From the NCBI GenBank assembly GCA_027450005.1, contig DAIDKO010000039.1, forward strand, positions 1 through 48,280: 48,280 nt of DNA. The letters run 5' to 3'. This document shows positions 24,779 through 33,247 of the stretch, in pieces. The translations under genes were made by a program, and so were the position numbers. The notes beneath the pieces are model-generated. The model ran no database searches and was not told where the DNA came from. It saw nothing but the letters and a program-made list of their open reading frames with translations. Source of the DNA: Rhodanobacter sp. GTDB taxonomy: Bacteria > Pseudomonadota > Gammaproteobacteria > Xanthomonadales > Rhodanobacteraceae. Positions within the stretch are counted from its first letter, which is position 1; each line of letters starts with the position of its first letter.

Positions 24779-26503
24779 TCAGCCGCGCTCGGCTTCCAGC
24801 GCGCGCAGGGTGGCGCGGTATCCGGCATCCACCGCGCGGCGCCAGGCCTTCCAGTCCAGCAGTCCCACGTGTTCCAGCGACGGCGTGATCAGCCGGTGCG
24901 CCAGTGAGCGACAGAGCTCGCTGGTCTCCCCGCTGTTGACCATGGTGGCGCGCGCCAGGGTGGAAACCAGGCCCGGCCAGCGTGGACCGTGACGTTGCTC
25001 CAGCAGCAGGCGCCACCATGGCGGGGTGGCCACTTCCTCGGTGTCGCCGGCGTGCCGGGCGAATTCGCCGTGGATGCTCACGGCGGTGATATGCGCAATC
25101 CCGTCGGCTACCATCACGTCGGTGGGCAGGTTGTCCACCAGCGCGCCGTCCACGTGCACCTCGCCATGGTGCAGCACCGGTGGCAACACGCCGGGGATGG
25201 CGCTGGAGGCGCGCAGCCACAGCCACAGCGGGCCATGCCGATGCACCGCCCGAGGTGCGCCGGAAAGGTTGGTGGAGACGCAGAAGAACGGCTTCGGTAG
25301 GTCTTCGATGCCGATGTCGCCGAAGGAATCGCGCAGCATGCGGCTGGTGCGTGCGCCGCGGGTCAGCGCCACCAGCGGCAAAGTCCAGTCCGACAACGGT
25401 CGGCGGCGCACAAAAGCGTCGAAATAGCGGCGCAGCATGGTGCTGGTGTCCCAGTCGCTGGCCACGCCGGCCGCGATGATCGCACCGATGCTGGTGCCGC
25501 CGATGGCGTCGAATGGCTCCCCGGCATCGCGCAGCGCCCGGATCGCACCGAGGTGGGCCAACCCGCGTGCGCCGCCGCCGGCGAGCACCAGGCCGCGGCC
25601 ATAACCGGCGATCAGCCGCGCCACGCGTGGAATGTCGCGCGCATCGCGGACATGGTGATGCGCCAGCGCGCCGCCGAACTGCGCCAGCCATTGTTGCGCC
25701 AGGCCAGGCCGGATCGGGCGTTCCTCGTGCAGCAGCAGCAGGTGGCGCGGACGATGCCAAGCCCGTGCGGGGTGGATCGGCTCGGCCTCTGGCCAGGCGC
25801 GGGCCGCCCTGCTTGCCAAGACTGGCAGCAACAGCACGTCGGCCTGGCGCAGGCAGCGCCGCCGCCATACCGGGTCGCCGGTGTCGTCCAGGTAGATCAC
25901 GAACTTCGCCCAGGCTTCGCGCTCGGCGAACCAGTCGCTGCCGCGATCCTTGCCCAGCTCGGCATCCACGACCGTACAGCTGCCGAGTTCCTGCAACGCG
26001 GTGGCCAGTTGCTGTGCCAACGCACGAGCCGGGACGCCGGCGTCCACCGGCAGCAGGGCGAAGGTCCGCGGGCGGTTGGGCGAGGGTATGCGGCGGGTGT
26101 TCTGCAGCAGGCGCAGGGTGGCGGTGCGCGCCACCGCCAGCATCGTGGCCGGGTGGTGCTCGACCAGCGACTCGAAATCGGCGGCATTCAGCCGCAGCAG
26201 CTCGCAATCGCGCAGTGCACGCACCGAGAGATGGTGGTTGCCGCCCGACAGCAGGCTGACTTCGCCCACGCAGTCGCCGGTGGAAAGCTGGTGCATCAGG
26301 TTCGTGGGGCCGTCGAACACCCCTAGGCTGCCGCTGCGCAGCAGATACAGCGCATCGGACGGCTCGTCGGCCTTGAACAGGTATTGCCCGCCGGGTAGGC
26401 ATAGCCACTGCATCCGCCGTTCCAGCATGGCGATCTTCGCCTCGTCGAGATGCGCGAAGATCGTGCTACGGCGGATCAGGTCGGCCAGGTCGGGTGGCTG
26501 CAT
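24779..26503 (-). CDS. cyclic-nucleotide-binding patatin-like phospholipase
   Basis: 574 residues. Residues 1-125 form a cNMP-binding domain (LPGGQYLFKADEPSDALYLL, GDCVGEVSLLSGG), about 145-300 a linker domain, and 303-490 a patatin domain: oxyanion GGGARG (309-314), nucleophile S338 in GGTSIG, and D452 in VDGA. This is the layout of neuropathy-target-esterase-like lysophospholipases. The ATG at 26503 gives MQPPDLADLIRRSTIF; the longer frame upstream is only an antisense shadow of the next gene. Confidence 0.92.
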   Translation of the reverse strand: MQPPDLADLIRRSTIFAHLDEAKIAMLERRMQWLCLPGGQYLFKADEPSDALYLLRSGSLGVFDGPTNLMHQLSTGDCVGEVSLLSGGNHHLSVRALRDCELLRLNAADFESLVEHHPATMLAVARTATLRLLQNTRRIPSPNRPRTFALLPVDAGVPARALAQQLATALQELGSCTVVDAELGKDRGSDWFAEREAWAKFVIYLDDTGDPVWRRRCLRQADVLLLPVLASRAARAWPEAEPIHPARAWHRPRHLLLLHEERPIRPGLAQQWLAQFGGALAHHHVRDARDIPRVARLIAGYGRGLVLAGGGARGLAHLGAIRALRDAGEPFDAIGGTSIGAIIAAGVASDWDTSTMLRRYFDAFVRRRPLSDWTLPLVALTRGARTSRMLRDSFGDIGIEDLPKPFFCVSTNLSGAPRAVHRHGPLWLWLRASSAIPGVLPPVLHHGEVHVDGALVDNLPTDVMVADGIAHITAVSIHGEFARHAGDTEEVATPPWWRLLLEQRHGPRWPGLVSTLARATMVNSGETSELCRSLAHRLITPSLEHVGLLDWKAWRRAVDAGYRATLRALEAERG

Positions 26504-26603
26504 GGCGCCGATGCTACGCCAACGCTGTGAGGATGGGATCGAGCCGGCCGCCCTTGATTTCGATGCGGGTGCTCGCCACGCTTCCAGCGACAAGGAGCCG
26601 CCC

Positions 26604-28664
26604 ATGAACCACGACAATCCGCTGCTGGCCGACGACACGCTGCCAGCCTTTTCCCGCATCCGACCCGAGCACATCGCGCCGGCCATCGATGCCATCCTCG
26701 CCGATGACGATGCGGCGATCGCCGCGCTCACCGCCCCGGGTGCGCCGCGCGATTTCGCGCACGTGATGCTGGCGCAGGAACGCCATGGCCAGCGCCTCGC
26801 CCGTGCCTGGGCGCCGGTGGCGCACCTGCATGCGGTCGCCGACAGCCCCGCCCTGCGCGAAGCCTATGGCCCGGCCGAGGAAAAGCTTACCGAGCACGCC
26901 ATCGCGCAGGGCCAGAACCGCGATCTCTATGCCGCCGTGCAGGCGGTCGCCGACGCGTCGGACTTCGCCGTGCTGTCGCGGCCCGGGCGCGCGCTGGTCG
27001 AGCATGCACTGCGCGACTTCAAGCTTTCCGGTGTGTCACTGGAGGAACCCGCGCGTAACCGCTTCCGCGAGATCGGCGTGGAGTTGTCCAGGCTTTCCAC
27101 CGAGTTCTCCAACGCGGTGCTGGACGCCACCGACGCCTGGAACGAGCACGTCACCGACGAGCGCGACCTCGCCGGGATCCCGGAATCCGGCCTAGCCGTG
27201 CTGCGCCAGTACGCCAAGGACCAGGACCTGGACGGCTACCTGGTCACGCTCAAGCAGCCCAGCGTACAGGCGGTGCTCACCTATGCCGAAAACCGTGGCC
27301 TGCGCGAGCGCGTGTACTGGGCCTACCAGACGCGCGCCTCCGACCAGGGTCCACATGCCGGCAGGTACGACAACTCCGCGCGCATCGAGCAGATCATGGC
27401 GCTGCGCCATGAGGCGGCGCAGTTGCTCGGCTTCGCCAATGCGGCGGAGGAATCGCTGGCCACCAAGATGGCCGGTTCGCCCGCCGAGGTGATGGAGTTC
27501 CTGCACGACCTCGCCACGCGTGCGAAACCGGTGGCGCAGCGCGAGCTGGCCACGCTGCGCCAGTTCGCGCACGACGAGCTCAAGCTCGACAACCTCGAAT
27601 CCTGGGACGTGGGCTATGCCTCCGAAAAGCTGCGCCAGAAGAACTATGCGCTGGACGAGGAGAAGCTCAAGCCGTACTTCCCGCTGCCCGCGGTGATCGA
27701 CGGGCTATGGGCGATCGTGCGCAAGCTCTACGGCATCACGCTCGCTGCCCGCGACGGCATCGATGTATGGCACCCCGACGTGCGCTACTACGACGTGATG
27801 GATGCTGACGGTCGCGTGTTCGCCGGTGCCTACGTCGACCTCTACGCGCGCAATGGAAAGCGTGGCGGTGCATGGATGGACGTGTGCCGCGCGCGCTTCG
27901 ACGACGGCGAGGCGAAGCAGTTGCCGGTGGCTTTCCTCACCTGCAACTTCGCGCCGCCCACCGAGGGCCGGCCCGCGCTGCTGACGCACGACGACGTGCT
28001 CACGCTGTTCCACGAGTTTGGCCATGGCCTGCATCACCTGCTCACCGAGATCGCGTTGCCCTCGATCGGCGGCATCGACGGCGTGGAGTGGGACGCGGTG
28101 GAGCTGCCCAGCCAGTTCATGGAGAACTTCGGTTGGAACCGCGAGGCGCTGGACCTGTTCGCGCGCCACTGGCAGACCGGCGCGAAGCTGCCGGAGGAGC
28201 TGTTCCAGCGCATGCTCGCCGCGCGGCATTTCCACGCCGGCCTGTTCCTGGTGCGCCAGCTCGAATTCGCACTATTCGACTTCAGCCTGCACCTCGGCTA
28301 CGACCCCGCCGATGGCGCGCGCGCGCTGGCCGTGCTTGAGCAGGCGCGCAAGCAGGTGGCGGTGATGCATCCGCCGGCCTGGCAGCGCTTTCCGCATGCG
28401 TTCTCGCACGTCTTCGCGGGCGGCTACGCGGCGGGCTACTACAGCTACCTGTGGGCCGAACTGCTCAGCGCCGACGCGTTCGGCGCGTTCGAGGACGCGA
28501 CGAAGCGGGGCGGCAGCGTGATCGATCCCGACACCGGCGCACGCTTCCGCCGCGAGGTGCTCGCGGTGGGCGCCAGCCGCCCTGCGCTGGAAAGCTTCGT
28601 CGCCTTCCGCGGCCGCAAGCCCGAGCCTGAGGCGCTTTTGCGCAGCCACGGGTTGCTGGACTGA
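26604..28664 (+). CDS. prlC: M3 family oligopeptidase A
   Basis: 686 residues; a cytoplasmic zinc metallopeptidase degrading short peptides, including signal-peptide fragments. The zinc motif HEFGH lies at 470-474, with the glutamate of the third ligand region (GIDGVEWDAVELPSQFMENF) about 25 residues later. N-terminal LPAFSRIRPEHIAPAID is typical. The ATG follows AAGGAG. Length equals the E. coli OpdA class. Confidence 0.95.
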   Translation: MNHDNPLLADDTLPAFSRIRPEHIAPAIDAILADDDAAIAALTAPGAPRDFAHVMLAQERHGQRLARAWAPVAHLHAVADSPALREAYGPAEEKLTEHAIAQGQNRDLYAAVQAVADASDFAVLSRPGRALVEHALRDFKLSGVSLEEPARNRFREIGVELSRLSTEFSNAVLDATDAWNEHVTDERDLAGIPESGLAVLRQYAKDQDLDGYLVTLKQPSVQAVLTYAENRGLRERVYWAYQTRASDQGPHAGRYDNSARIEQIMALRHEAAQLLGFANAAEESLATKMAGSPAEVMEFLHDLATRAKPVAQRELATLRQFAHDELKLDNLESWDVGYASEKLRQKNYALDEEKLKPYFPLPAVIDGLWAIVRKLYGITLAARDGIDVWHPDVRYYDVMDADGRVFAGAYVDLYARNGKRGGAWMDVCRARFDDGEAKQLPVAFLTCNFAPPTEGRPALLTHDDVLTLFHEFGHGLHHLLTEIALPSIGGIDGVEWDAVELPSQFMENFGWNREALDLFARHWQTGAKLPEELFQRMLAARHFHAGLFLVRQLEFALFDFSLHLGYDPADGARALAVLEQARKQVAVMHPPAWQRFPHAFSHVFAGGYAAGYYSYLWAELLSADAFGAFEDATKRGGSVIDPDTGARFRREVLAVGASRPALESFVAFRGRKPEPEALLRSHGLLD

Positions 28665-28672
28665 AGCCCGTA

Positions 28673-28730
28673 GTGCGGCCATGGAGACGGCCGTCCGCTT
28701 GATTGCCCTGGTCGGGGATGATCGCCAGGC
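28673..28730 (+). repeat. two-hairpin dispersed repeat, copy B
   Basis: Begins GTGCGGCCATGGAGACGGCC (preceded by GTA, so GTAG at 28670-28673) and ends GATGATCGCCAGGC. More diverged than copies A and C, but the order (GCGGCCAYGGA, then CGCTTGATT, then GGGAYGATCGC) is the same. It lies 70 bp before copy C, in the same orientation. Confidence 0.75.
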
Positions 28731-28742
28731 CGTGCTGACACA

Positions 28743-28799
28743 GTGCGGCTACGGATGGCCGCTCGTTTGATTCTCGCAATCAAGGACGATCGCAAAAGC
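28743..28799 (+). repeat. two-hairpin dispersed repeat, copy C
   Basis: Begins GTGCGGCTACGGATGGCCGC and ends GGACGATCGCAAAAGC. First hairpin GCGGCTA/TGGCCGC; second TTGATT-CTCGC-AATCAA (perfect 6-bp stem). Its last 16 bases are nearly identical to those of copy A, 13 kb away. Confidence 0.85.
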
Positions 28800-28833
28800 A
28801 AACTAAAGAAAAAGCCCGCCTCGCGGCGGGCTT
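28800..28833 (-). terminator. rho-independent terminator of the cold-shock gene
   Basis: AAGCCCGCC (28812-28820) pairs with GGCGGGCTT (28825-28833) around TCGC. Read leftward the stem is followed by TTTTTCTTTAG, a clear T-run. It lies 25 bp after the cold-shock gene stop. Confidence 0.9.
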
Positions 28834-28858
28834 CCCCAGGCGGCGGAGTGCCGAAGGC

Positions 28859-29068
28859 TCAGGCCTTCTGCACTTCCTCGGCCTGCAGGCCCTTAGGGCC
28901 CTTGGTGACGACGAAAGTGACGCGCTCGCCTTCCTGCAGCGACTTGAAGCCGTTGCCCTGGATCGCGCGGAAATGCACGAACAGGTCTTCACCGCTTTCC
29001 GGCGTGATGAAGCCGAAGCCCTTGGCGTCGTTGAACCACTTGACCGTACCGCTCTGACGTTCCGACAT
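28859..29068 (-). CDS. cold-shock domain protein (CspA family)
   Basis: 69 residues; a beta-barrel RNA/DNA chaperone. RNP1 KGFGFI lies at 16-21 and RNP2 LFVHF at 29-33. Starts [14 protein letters not shown]. The ATG at 29068 gives full family length; the longer open frame upstream lacks similarity. A -10-like TATGCT on the reverse strand (29170-29175) would give a leader of about 95 bases, fitting the long leaders of csp mRNAs. Confidence 0.95.
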   Translation of the reverse strand: MSERQSGTVKWFNDAKGFGFITPESGEDLFVHFRAIQGNGFKSLQEGERVTFVVTKGPKGLQAEEVQKA

Positions 29069-29235
29069 GACACATACCTTTGAAACATGAATGAATCGCG
29101 GCCGGGGCGAACGCGCTGGCCGCAACATGGAGCAGGAAATCCGAGTCCTCCCCGGCTCTTGCCACAGCGAGCATACATGGAAAACGACCGCGGCGACGGC
29201 CCGGGCCTTCACCGGTCCAGCCGGAAAGCATCCCG

Positions 29236-29241
29236 TACAAT
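29236..29241 (+). promoter_or_regulatory. -10-like element directly before exonuclease III
   Basis: TACAAT ends 6 bp before the ATG at 29248, so transcription would begin at or next to the start codon, giving a leaderless or nearly leaderless mRNA. No good -35 element is seen. Confidence 0.45.
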
Positions 29242-29247
29242 GCTCGG

Positions 29248-30024
29248 ATGAAGATCGCTTCGTGGAACGTGAACTCGCTGAAGGTGCGCCTGCCGCAGCT
29301 TCTGCAGTGGCTGGCGGATGCAAAGCCGGACATCGTGGCGCTGCAGGAAACCAAGCTGGAGGACGCCAAGTTTCCCGCCGCCGAGCTCGCCGCGGCAGGT
29401 TACCGCACGGTGTTTTCCGGGCAGAAGACCTACAACGGGGTGGCGATCCTGGCCCGCGAGACGCTGGGCGATTTCGCCGACACGGTCACCGACATCCGCG
29501 GGCTGGACGACCCGCAGCGGCGCATCCTGGCCGCCAGCGTGGGCGGCCTGCGCATCGTCGACCTCTACGTGGTCAACGGCAAGGCGGTTGGCGACGAGAA
29601 ATACGCCTACAAGCTGCACTGGCTGGAGCGCGTGCGCGAGTTCCTCGCCGGCGAGATCGAGCGTCACCCGAGGCTGGTGGTGCTGGGCGATTTCAACATC
29701 GCGCCCGACGACCGCGACGTGCACGATCCGGTCGCCTGGGGCGAGGACATCCTCTGCTCGCCATCCGAACGCGCCGCGCTCAAGGCGATCACCGAGCTCG
29801 GCCTGCACGACAGCTTCCGGCTGTTCCAGCCGGAAGGCGGGCACTTCAGCTGGTGGGACTACCGACAGGCCGCGTTCCGGCGCAACATGGGCTTGCGCAT
29901 CGACCTGATCCTGCTCGGCGAGGCCCTGAAACCTGCTGCGATCGGTGCGTCCATCGATCGCGAACCGCGCCGTTGGGAACGCCCCTCCGACCACACGCCG
30001 GTGATGCTGGAACTGGATACCTAA
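29248..30024 (+). CDS. xthA: exodeoxyribonuclease III
   Basis: 258 residues; AP endonuclease and 3'-5' exonuclease acting in base excision repair. Motifs in order: ASWNVNSL (4-11), LQETKLED with the metal-binding Glu34, the GDFNIAP motif near 149-155, and the catalytic SDHTPVM near 246-252. No Shine-Dalgarno sequence precedes the ATG. Its stop overlaps the start of the next gene by one base. Confidence 0.95.
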   Translation: MKIASWNVNSLKVRLPQLLQWLADAKPDIVALQETKLEDAKFPAAELAAAGYRTVFSGQKTYNGVAILARETLGDFADTVTDIRGLDDPQRRILAASVGGLRIVDLYVVNGKAVGDEKYAYKLHWLERVREFLAGEIERHPRLVVLGDFNIAPDDRDVHDPVAWGEDILCSPSERAALKAITELGLHDSFRLFQPEGGHFSWWDYRQAAFRRNMGLRIDLILLGEALKPAAIGASIDREPRRWERPSDHTPVMLELDT

Positions 30025-30710
30025 TGAGCACAAGCAAGACCGACTGGCCGAGTTCGCTCACCGACGAGGAACTCGACGAACTGGATCGCTACCTGCGCGT
30101 CCATGCGCTGGAAGGCGACGAACGCCTGCTGCTGGATGGCGTGCATGGGCTGCTCAGCGCACTGGCGGTGGGGCCGCTGCAGGTACTGCCCGACGAATGG
30201 TTACCCGAGGTGCTGCACGAACCGTTCGCCGACGAGGCCGAGGGCAACCGTGTGCTGGAGCTCCTGGCCAAGCTGAACGACTCGATTAGCGCCGAGCTCG
30301 ACGTAGACGCCTACGAGCCCATCCTCGGCGAGATTGACACCGCATCCGGCCCCGCGCTCTCCGCCGCCGGCTGGTGCGAGGGCTTCAGCCGAGGCATCGA
30401 CCTGCGCGCTGCGCTGTGGGAAGGCCGCCTCGCCGACGATCCGCAGCTGATCGAGCTGCTCGGTCCGGTGATGGCATTGGCGGTGGACGACGGCGTGCTC
30501 AGCGCCGAGGCCGAGTTCGAGAAGCTCAGCGACGACGAATACGACGACTGCCTCGCGCAGATCCCCGCAGTACTCGATGCCGTCGGCCAGTACTGGCAGA
30601 CCAAGCCGGTCACCGAGGGCGAACTGGAAGCCATGGTGCAGCGGCACAGCGATCCGGAAGTCCACGAGGGCTCGGCACCGCGCCATCGCAGCGGGCATTG
30701 GGTGCACTGA
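30024..30710 (+). CDS. UPF0149/YecA-like protein
   Basis: 228 residues, acidic and helical, starting [24 protein letters not shown]. It matches the YecA/YgfB (UPF0149) type: LDGVHGLLSALAVGP near the start and AAGWCEGFSRGIDL in the centre. No C-terminal SEC-C zinc motif is seen. The start overlaps the xthA stop (TAATG), so it is translationally coupled to it. Function not established. Confidence 0.82.
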   Translation: MSTSKTDWPSSLTDEELDELDRYLRVHALEGDERLLLDGVHGLLSALAVGPLQVLPDEWLPEVLHEPFADEAEGNRVLELLAKLNDSISAELDVDAYEPILGEIDTASGPALSAAGWCEGFSRGIDLRAALWEGRLADDPQLIELLGPVMALAVDDGVLSAEAEFEKLSDDEYDDCLAQIPAVLDAVGQYWQTKPVTEGELEAMVQRHSDPEVHEGSAPRHRSGHWVH

Positions 30711-30816
30711 CCCGGGTTTCGTCGTCTAAAGCGAAACAATCCGTTCTTGCGGAGGCGCTTGGATATCGCGTGCAGCGCGTGCATCTTGGTGGCATTCCAT
30801 CCATTGGAGCATCGTC

Positions 30817-31650
30817 ATGGGCGAGCGCCGCATCCGCCGCCGCGTCCGCGGTATCGACACTGCTGACGGCGCGGGCGTCAAGCTCAAGCGCATCATCGGC
30901 CAGCCCGGGCTGGACATGCTCGATCCGTTCCTGCTGCTCGACGAGTTCCGCTCCGACAGCGCCGACGATTACATCGCCGGTTTCCCCGAGCATCCGCACC
31001 GCGGTTTCGAGACGGTCACCTACATGCTTGCCGGCCACATGCAGCACGTCGACAACCACGGTAACCGCGGCGACCTTGTCGCCGGCAGCGTGCAGTGGAT
31101 GACCGCCGGACGCGGCATTCTGCATTCGGAAATGCCGCAGCAGGAAAACGGCCTGATGTGGGGTTTCCAGCTGTGGGTGAATCTGCCTGCCAGCGACAAG
31201 ATGACCGCGCCGCGCTACCAGGACATCGACCCGGAACGCATCCCCGTGGTGCATTCCGCCGCCGGCGTGGCGGTGAAGGTGATCGCGGGCGAGCTGGCCG
31301 GTGTCAGCGGGCCGGTGGCCGGCATCGTCACGGCGCCGGTGTACCTGGACATCGCGGTCCAGCCCGGTGCGCAGGTGGAGATCCCGCTGCCCGAAGGCCA
31401 CCACGCCTTCGCCTACGTATTCGACGGCGCCGAGGCCATGGTGGCCGGCGACACGCTCGCCCGCAGCGAGCTGGCGGTACTGTCGCCGGGCGAGAGCGTG
31501 CGCATTGGCGGCGGCGCGGCACCGGCGCGCGTGCTGTTGGTGGCCGGTCGGCCGCTCCATGAGCAGGTCACCCGCTACGGACCGTTCGTGATGAACACGC
31601 CCGAGCAGATCCATGAGGCCATCGCCGACTTCCGTGCCGGCCGGTTCTGA
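30817..31650 (+). CDS. pirin family protein
   Basis: 277 residues with two cupin domains. The metal ligands of the N-terminal cupin are present: H59 and H61 in PEHPHRGFE, H103 and E105 in GILHSEMP. Bacterial pirins include quercetin dioxygenases and regulators of central enzymes; the role here is open. It stands alone after a 106-bp gap. Confidence 0.92.
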   Translation: MGERRIRRRVRGIDTADGAGVKLKRIIGQPGLDMLDPFLLLDEFRSDSADDYIAGFPEHPHRGFETVTYMLAGHMQHVDNHGNRGDLVAGSVQWMTAGRGILHSEMPQQENGLMWGFQLWVNLPASDKMTAPRYQDIDPERIPVVHSAAGVAVKVIAGELAGVSGPVAGIVTAPVYLDIAVQPGAQVEIPLPEGHHAFAYVFDGAEAMVAGDTLARSELAVLSPGESVRIGGGAAPARVLLVAGRPLHEQVTRYGPFVMNTPEQIHEAIADFRAGRF

Positions 31651-31722
31651 CCGACACGCTGGTACCGCGTTGCCGGGCTCGGGGCTTGACGTGATGTCGC
31701 AGACCCTAGCCGTGTCCGGAAA

Positions 31723-31738
31723 TGTGATGTCCATCACA
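31723..31738. promoter_or_regulatory. perfect CRP/Clp-type binding site
   Basis: TGTGATGTCCATCACA matches TGTGA-N6-TCACA exactly, the site of CRP and of Xanthomonas Clp. It lies 72 bp after pirin and about 200 bp before the small SPFH-like gene, the likely target. Confidence 0.7.
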
Positions 31739-31876
31739 CAACGGGGTTTGTCGCGGCCTCAAGCCGGCGTGTCCTGCGTCGATTTCCTGAACGAAGTCGC
31801 AAAAGCCGGGGGACTGGTGACTTGTCAAGCCCTCAGCTTTGTCGTTAAATGTCGGTTAACCCCAGTCTCGTCATGC

Positions 31877-31899
31877 AACTGCACCCCAAAGCTGCAGTT
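31877..31899. repeat. inverted repeat upstream of the SPFH-like gene
   Basis: AACTGCA (31877-31883) and TGCAGTT (31893-31899) are perfect 7-bp arms around 9 bases, about 40 bp before the start. It could be an operator or leader hairpin. Confidence 0.45.
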
Positions 31900-31939
31900 C
31901 ATTCCAAGAGAAGCATGTAACTCATTGTTGTTGAAGGCT

Positions 31940-32395
31940 ATGAATACGCTGTTGATCTTGCTGCCCCTGCTTTCCGTCCTGCTGCTCGCGAGCGCGGTGC
32001 GCCGCGTGCCGACCGGGCAGGTCTACAGCCTCTATCGTGGCGGCAAGCTGGTGCGGGTGTTGTCCGAAGGTACGCATTTCATCCTGCCCTGGCGCGAACG
32101 CGTGGCGCACAAGATCGACCTTACAGGGCAAACCCTGCAGTTGGCTGAGCCGCTGGATGAATCCCGCGAACTGCGCGGCACGGTGTATTGGCAGGTGCTC
32201 GAACCCGAGCGTGCGGACGCGGTGATCGACCAAGTGAACGAGCTGATCCGCCGTGGTGCCCAGCAGGCCCTGCGTGGCGGAGTCCACGCCGACCGCGACG
32301 AGCTTGGCGTGTGCGTTAAGCGGACCCTCAACGGCACCTTGCGCGAGCGCGGCATGATGGTGACGCGGGTTGAACTGGAGCTTGCCGCCGCCTGA
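31940..32395 (+). CDS. small SPFH/Band 7-like membrane protein
   Basis: 151 residues: one N-terminal membrane segment (about 3-18), then a short domain resembling the start and middle of Band 7/prohibitin-type proteins (VPTGQVYSLYRGGKLVRVLSEGTHFILPWRERVAHKIDL, ending RTLNGTLRERGMMVTRVELELA). It lacks the long C-terminal coiled coil of full SPFH proteins. Function unknown. The start used is the ATG behind GAAGG; the spacing is short, and TTG starts just upstream cannot be excluded. A terminator follows. Confidence 0.75.
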   Translation: MNTLLILLPLLSVLLLASAVRRVPTGQVYSLYRGGKLVRVLSEGTHFILPWRERVAHKIDLTGQTLQLAEPLDESRELRGTVYWQVLEPERADAVIDQVNELIRRGAQQALRGGVHADRDELGVCVKRTLNGTLRERGMMVTRVELELAAA

Positions 32396-32424
32396 GCCGG
32401 CTTGCTCAAGGTTTCGCCCTGCCG

Positions 32425-32450
32425 AACCCGCCGATTGGCGGGTTTTCGTT
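32425..32450 (+). terminator. rho-independent terminator after the SPFH-like gene
   Basis: AACCCGCC (32425-32432) pairs with GGCGGGTT (32437-32444) around GATT, followed by TTCGTTTG. It lies 29 bp after the stop codon. Confidence 0.88.
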
Positions 32451-32563
32451 TGTGCGCACCGCCCCACCGTCCTGCCCCGGTACGCCACCGCGCCTGCCGC
32501 AGGCGATTTTTTACGGATGACGCCGGATACTGCCCGTCCGTCCACCGTTCAACAGGATTCCGC

Positions 32564-33199
32564 ATGACCTCCCGCGCCGCCCTGCAAGCACGCCTGGAAC
32601 AGGGTATCGCTGCGCTCGGCCTAGTCCTGCCTGCCGATGCAGTGGAGCGCCTGCTGGAATATCAGGCCCTGCTGGGGCGCTGGAATGCGGCCTATAACCT
32701 CACCGCAGTCCGCGATCCGGCCGAGATGGTTACCCGCCACCTGCTCGATTCGCTGGCGATCCTGCCTTACGTCCAAGGCGAAACCCTGGCCGACCTCGGC
32801 ACCGGCCCCGGCTTGCCCGGCATCGTGCTGGCGATTGCCGCACCCGCGCGGCAGATCCTGCTGGTGGACTCCAACGGCAAGAAGGTGCGCTTCCTGCGCG
32901 AGGCGATCCGCGCTCTGCAGCTCGGCGGAGTGCGCGCCGTGCAGTCGCGGGTGGAGGAGGTGGAGGGCACGTTCGACTGCATCACCGCACGTGCCTTCGC
33001 CAGCCTCGCCAACATGCTCGGCTGGGGCGGTCACCTTTTGGCACCGGGCGGCACCTGGCTGGCCATGAAGGGCAAGGCGCCGGACGAGGAGTTGCCCGGC
33101 GTACCGCCGGGCTTTGCGGTGCGTGCGATCCATCCGTTGGCGGTGCCCGGGCTGGATGCCGAGCGCAGCGTGGTGGTGCTCGGCCACGCCCGCCACTGA
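32564..33199 (+). CDS. rsmG: 16S rRNA m7G527 methyltransferase RsmG
   Basis: 211 residues; methylates G527 of 16S rRNA using SAM. The Rossmann motif DLGTGPGLPGIVLAI lies near 77-91, preceded by YNLTAVRDPAEMVTRHLLDSL. The ATG follows a GGATTCCGC context and gives MTSRAALQARLEQG. It is followed after 48 bp by parA, the standard rsmG-parA-parB cluster. Confidence 0.96.
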   Translation: MTSRAALQARLEQGIAALGLVLPADAVERLLEYQALLGRWNAAYNLTAVRDPAEMVTRHLLDSLAILPYVQGETLADLGTGPGLPGIVLAIAAPARQILLVDSNGKKVRFLREAIRALQLGGVRAVQSRVEEVEGTFDCITARAFASLANMLGWGGHLLAPGGTWLAMKGKAPDEELPGVPPGFAVRAIHPLAVPGLDAERSVVVLGHARH

Positions 33200-33247
33200 A
33201 CCGGGCCTGCTAATCTACGTTCCCTTTCGGCACACGAAAACGACGAC

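Noticed and set aside
31915-31920. ATGTAA start-stop minimal ORF with a GAGAAG sequence upstream of the SPFH-like gene
   Set aside because: Interesting as a possible ribosome-stalling element, but the six bases occur easily by chance and the spacing evidence is weak.
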